Below, in pieces: positions 5,045 to 7,878 of a stretch of DNA of 7,878 bases (positions are counted from its first letter, which is position 1; each line of letters opens with the position of its first letter). This DNA is from Chloroflexota bacterium. GTDB taxonomy: Bacteria; Chloroflexota; Dehalococcoidia; SM23-28-2. The stretch covers positions 1-7,878 of the forward strand of contig JAUYDU010000070.1 in NCBI GenBank assembly GCA_030691665.1, given 5' to 3'. Position numbers and translations under genes: made by a program. The notes beneath the pieces are model-generated. The model was not told the DNA's origin. It was given only the letters and a program-made list of their open reading frames with translations, and did not search any database.

Positions 5045-6994
5045 ATGTACGGCTGGACGGGGAAGATACTGCGGGTTGACCTGTCCTCGGGGCGGGTCTC
5101 GCATATAGATACGAGTCGGTATGTGCCGCAGCTCTTGGGCGGCCTGGGGGTGGCGGCCGGCATCGCCTGGGACGAGCTCAAGCCTGGGGTCGGCCCCTTC
5201 GACCCGGAGAACCTGCTCATGGTCATGGTGGGTCCCCTAACGGGCACCCTCGCCTCCGGGGCGGGAAGGGTGGAGGTGGCGGGGATCGCGCCCCAGCAGC
5301 GCCCCTCCCGCTTCTCCCGCTCTGGCATGGGGGGCCACTGGGGGCCGGAGCTGAAGTACGCCGGGTTCGACGGCATGGTGGTGCAGGGGAAGGCCCCCAG
5401 GCCCGTCTACCTCTGGGTCCACGACGGCGAGGTGGAGGTCCTGGACGCCGCCGACATCTGGGGCACCGGCACCTACGCCACCACCGTCGCCCTGCGGGCG
5501 AAGCACGGCCTCCGCACAAGGGTTATCTCCTGTGGCCCGGCGGGCGAAAGGCTCTCCCGCATCGCCATCATCCAGACCGAGACGGGAAGCGCCTCCGGCC
5601 AGGGCGGGTACGGCGCAGTGATGGGCTCCAAGAACCTGAAGGCGATAGCGGTGCAAGGAACAGGAGGTGTGAGGATCGCCAGGCCCCCTCATTTCCTAGG
5701 GATATGCCTGAACGCCAGCCGCGAGGGGATGAGCCCCGCCTTCTCCAGCCCCGACCCCAGGAAGCCTGGCGGGCAGCCCGAGTACGGGCCACACCATCGC
5801 ACGCGCAAGTGCGGCTTCTGCATGACCCACTGCACCCACAAGATATACATGAACGTCGCTGCCGAAGGCGGCTCAGGCGCTTCAACGGCGGCCCAGCACT
5901 GCTGGGGCTATGATGCCTCCCACAGGGCCCATATAGAGGGCAGGGCCCTCACCAGCGACTACGGGATCAACGGCTGGGAGGTCTCCTACGGCATCATCCC
6001 CTGGCTTCAGCTATGCCGGCAGCACGGCCTCATAGACAGCGTCGACGGCGTCGAGATCCCCGTGCCGCAGAAGCCCATCGAGTACATGAGGGACTGCGCG
6101 CCCTCTCCCGCCGAGTTCCTGCGCGTCCTACTGAACATCATCGCCTTCCGGAAAGGCCCCCTTGGGGATGCCCTGGCCGATGGGGCCTGCTATGCGGCCG
6201 AAAGGCTTTTCGGCGGCAGGGGAAAGCCCCTCCTGGACCGCATCTACCCCAGGCACGCCGGCCAGACGGAGCACTGGGCAGGCCACTGGGGCCCAGGGGG
6301 CAACATCTACTGGCCCTGGTGGCTGCCTGTTATGCTGCAGTGGTGCGTGGACACCAGGGACCCGGCCAACGACTCCTCCCACCAGTGGACGTCCCACGTG
6401 CAGTTCTACCTGACCCAGAGCGGCCCTTACCGCGGCCCCTTCCCCCTGGAGAAGGTACGGGCCGTCGCCGCCAAGGTGTATGGGAACCCGGACGTCTGTG
6501 ACCCGGCCTTCGAGTACGACCCGTCGGATACGAAGGCGATACCTGCCATATGGCACCACCACCGGGGCATGATCGTGGACTCGCTGGTGCTTTGCGACTA
6601 CGAGAACACCCGGGTGTTCAGCGTGCTGAGCGAGGACGGCGCCGCCGACACGGCGCTAATGTCCAAGCTGTTCTCGGCGTGCACCGGCGTCGAGACCAGC
6701 GAGCGGGAGCTGGACCTCGCAGGCGAAAGGGTCTTCAACCTGCTGCGGGCCATCGACATCCGAAACCACGGACGAGACAGGAAGGTGGACGAAAGCACCA
6801 TCGGCGGCTTCATGTACCCGGGCAAGGACGACGGCGTGGTCCTGGACAGGGAGAGGTTCCTGCACCTGCTGGACAGGTACTACGAGCTCCGGGGCTGGAA
6901 CAAGGCGAACGGCTGGCCGGCCAGGGCCAAGCTGGAGGAGCTGGGCCTGAAGGCGGCCGCCGATGAGCTGGAAGCCATCGGCAGGCTCGGATAG
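5045..6994 (+). CDS. Aldehyde ferredoxin oxidoreductase (AOR) family tungsten/molybdenum enzyme
   Basis: A full-length 649-residue AOR-family protein (characterised members are about 600-650 aa) expected to carry a W- or Mo-bis-pterin and one [4Fe-4S] cluster. The N-terminal domain opens with the family signature YGWTGKILRVDL (2-13) and continues with SGMGGHWGPELKYAGFDG (93-110) and GGYGAVMGSKNLKAI (187-201), which form the pterin-binding region. Cluster ligands are C256-x2-C259-x3-C263 plus C517 in DSLVLC (512-517), matching the CxxCxxxC...DxxGLC layout of Pyrococcus AOR with G replaced by V. The first pterin motif is relaxed (SDYGIN, 304-309). A His/Trp-rich segment (409-448) includes EHWAGHWGPGG and DTRDP, as in bacterial AOR clades rather than archaeal AOR. 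The start is one base after the ferredoxin stop, so translation is probably coupled. There is no signal peptide. The family oxidises aldehydes to acids or runs in reverse, but substrate cannot be read from sequence; the neighbouring barrel hints at a carbohydrate-linked substrate. Confidence 0.95.
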   Translation: MYGWTGKILRVDLSSGRVSHIDTSRYVPQLLGGLGVAAGIAWDELKPGVGPFDPENLLMVMVGPLTGTLASGAGRVEVAGIAPQQRPSRFSRSGMGGHWGPELKYAGFDGMVVQGKAPRPVYLWVHDGEVEVLDAADIWGTGTYATTVALRAKHGLRTRVISCGPAGERLSRIAIIQTETGSASGQGGYGAVMGSKNLKAIAVQGTGGVRIARPPHFLGICLNASREGMSPAFSSPDPRKPGGQPEYGPHHRTRKCGFCMTHCTHKIYMNVAAEGGSGASTAAQHCWGYDASHRAHIEGRALTSDYGINGWEVSYGIIPWLQLCRQHGLIDSVDGVEIPVPQKPIEYMRDCAPSPAEFLRVLLNIIAFRKGPLGDALADGACYAAERLFGGRGKPLLDRIYPRHAGQTEHWAGHWGPGGNIYWPWWLPVMLQWCVDTRDPANDSSHQWTSHVQFYLTQSGPYRGPFPLEKVRAVAAKVYGNPDVCDPAFEYDPSDTKAIPAIWHHHRGMIVDSLVLCDYENTRVFSVLSEDGAADTALMSKLFSACTGVETSERELDLAGERVFNLLRAIDIRNHGRDRKVDESTIGGFMYPGKDDGVVLDRERFLHLLDRYYELRGWNKANGWPARAKLEELGLKAAADELEAIGRLG

Positions 6995-7000
6995 CGCGGA

Positions 7001-7005
7001 GGAGG
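7001..7005 (+). promoter_or_regulatory. Shine-Dalgarno site of the TIM-barrel gene
   Basis: GGAGG sits 9 nt before the ATG at 7015, inside the 20-nt gap after the AOR stop. It supports this start and shows no room for a separate promoter. Confidence 0.65.
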
Positions 7006-7014
7006 GTCCGAAAG

Positions 7015-7878
7015 ATGTTCTCGTCGGTGTGGATGTACGCCTGGGACCTGCAAGACGAGGGACTTGAGAACGTCCTGGGCTTCATGCGCGACGCCGGGGT
7101 GGACGCCATCAACATGGCCAGCGCCTACCATGCCGGCTATTTCATCCACTCCCACAACCCCAGCCACAAGATGTACTTCCCGGAGGACGGCGTCGTCTAT
7201 TTTCAGCCCGACGGGCGGTTCTTCCAGGGTACGCCCCTGAAGCCGCAGGTGGCGAGCGTCTCCGCCGAGACCGACTGGTTCGCCGCAGCAGGAGAGCAGT
7301 TGGACAGGTACGGCCTGAAGCTGGTGGCCTGGACAGTGTGCACCCATAACACCCGGCTGGGGATGGCGCACCCTGCGCACGTCGTCCGCAACGCCTTCGG
7401 CGACCCGTATTACCACGCCCTCTGTCCCAGCAACCCCGATGTGCGCCGGTACATCCGGGGCCTCTGCCGGAACCTGGCCGCCCGCTACCCGATGTATGCG
7501 GTCCAGATGGAGTCACCGGGCTTCATGGGCATGGAGCACGGGCACCACCACGAACGGTACGGGACGGTGTTGCGCCCCCTGGAGCTGTGGCTCATCTCCC
7601 TGTGCTTCTGCCACGCGTGCCGCAGAGGCGCCCGCGAACACGGCCTAGACATGGATGCCATTGCTGCGGCGGTCAAGACGCACCTGGCGGACTACTTTGA
7701 ATCAGCGCCGATGCCGCCCCAAGGCCAGCCCAGGGACCGGGAGGAGATGCTGGCGGCGGTGCCGCATCTTACCCAACTGGAGTCGTTCCGCCATGGGGTG
7801 GAGACCTCCCTCATTCGAGAGGTACGGCAGGACCTGCGCTCCCTTGGGGAGACCAGGCTGTTTGTGCTGGAAGGGTAC
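7015..7878 (+). CDS. TIM-barrel, glycoside-hydrolase-like protein (partial, runs off right edge)
   Basis: An open frame of 288 codons from ATG 7015 to the window end with no stop. The N-terminus pairs an aromatic strand with a helix (SSVWMYAWDL, then GLENVLGFMRDAGVDAINMAS, 16-36), the usual start of a (beta/alpha)8 barrel. Further strand-like segments follow: LKLVAWTVCTHN (101-112) and YAVQMESPGF (161-170), whose Glu166 sits at the end of a strand where clan-A glycosidases often place an acid/base. A CFCxxC motif (C197, C199, C202) precedes RRGAREHGLD, a layout I associate with uncharacterised glycosidase-like barrels ('CFCxxC...F/A..G'). His-rich patches (H45, H47, H175, H177-H179) could bind metal. 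There is no signal peptide, so it is presumably cytoplasmic. It lies 20 nt after the AOR-like gene, hence the same operon. A role on a sugar substrate is inference; an unrelated barrel lyase or isomerase is possible. Confidence 0.85.
   Translation, partial: MFSSVWMYAWDLQDEGLENVLGFMRDAGVDAINMASAYHAGYFIHSHNPSHKMYFPEDGVVYFQPDGRFFQGTPLKPQVASVSAETDWFAAAGEQLDRYGLKLVAWTVCTHNTRLGMAHPAHVVRNAFGDPYYHALCPSNPDVRRYIRGLCRNLAARYPMYAVQMESPGFMGMEHGHHHERYGTVLRPLELWLISLCFCHACRRGAREHGLDMDAIAAAVKTHLADYFESAPMPPQGQPRDREEMLAAVPHLTQLESFRHGVETSLIREVRQDLRSLGETRLFVLEGY

Noticed and set aside
5223..5885. Several long minus-strand frames opposite the AOR-like gene
   Set aside because: These are Arg/Pro-rich antisense shadows of a clearly conserved coding region.
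1..7878. tRNA, rRNA or CRISPR array
   Set aside because: No T-loop or cloverleaf signature, no conserved rRNA segments and no regularly spaced direct repeats were seen.

Overview
The window looks like a piece of a high-GC bacterial chromosome. The GC-rich coding, frequent AGG (Arg) and ATA (Ile) codons, and an aldehyde:ferredoxin-oxidoreductase-type operon would suit an anaerobic or microaerobic lineage such as a Chloroflexota relative. That taxonomic guess is inference only; the window holds no marker gene.

Layout. (1) Left part, minus strand (1-3394): a 1075-residue Eco57I/TaqI-class DNA adenine methyltransferase. It is followed 23 nt later by the first 47 codons of another gene that runs off the left edge. 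A textbook sigma70-type promoter (TTGACA-16 nt-TATAAT) and a good Shine-Dalgarno site precede the methyltransferase, so it is the first gene of a leftward operon, probably a restriction/phage-defence locus. (2) Middle (3395-4512): about 1.1 kb between two divergent operons. It holds the leftward promoter, one small gene with its own ribosome-binding site (48 aa, CPAC motif), a 64-bp inverted-repeat element that resembles a transposon-end remnant, and a rightward promoter. The rest shows nothing I can support. (3) Right part, plus strand (4513-7878): a tight three-gene operon. It encodes a 16-cysteine, four-cluster [4Fe-4S] ferredoxin subunit (TTG start), a full-length tungsten/molybdenum bis-pterin oxidoreductase of the aldehyde ferredoxin oxidoreductase (AOR) family one base later, and a TIM-barrel protein resembling glycoside hydrolases (288 codons seen, cut by the window end).

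How the genes may work together. The ferredoxin and AOR-like protein form a recognisable electron-transfer pair, like YdhY-YdhV of E. coli or AorA-AorB of Aromatoleum: the pterin enzyme oxidises (or reduces) a substrate and the ferredoxin wires its electrons onward. Putting a glycosidase-like barrel in the same operon is the most interesting feature. It suggests, without proving, that the oxidoreductase acts on a sugar-derived aldehyde or on the product of a carbohydrate-processing step. The leftward methyltransferase locus is visibly less GC-rich and seems to be an unrelated accessory (defence) module beside the metabolic operon.
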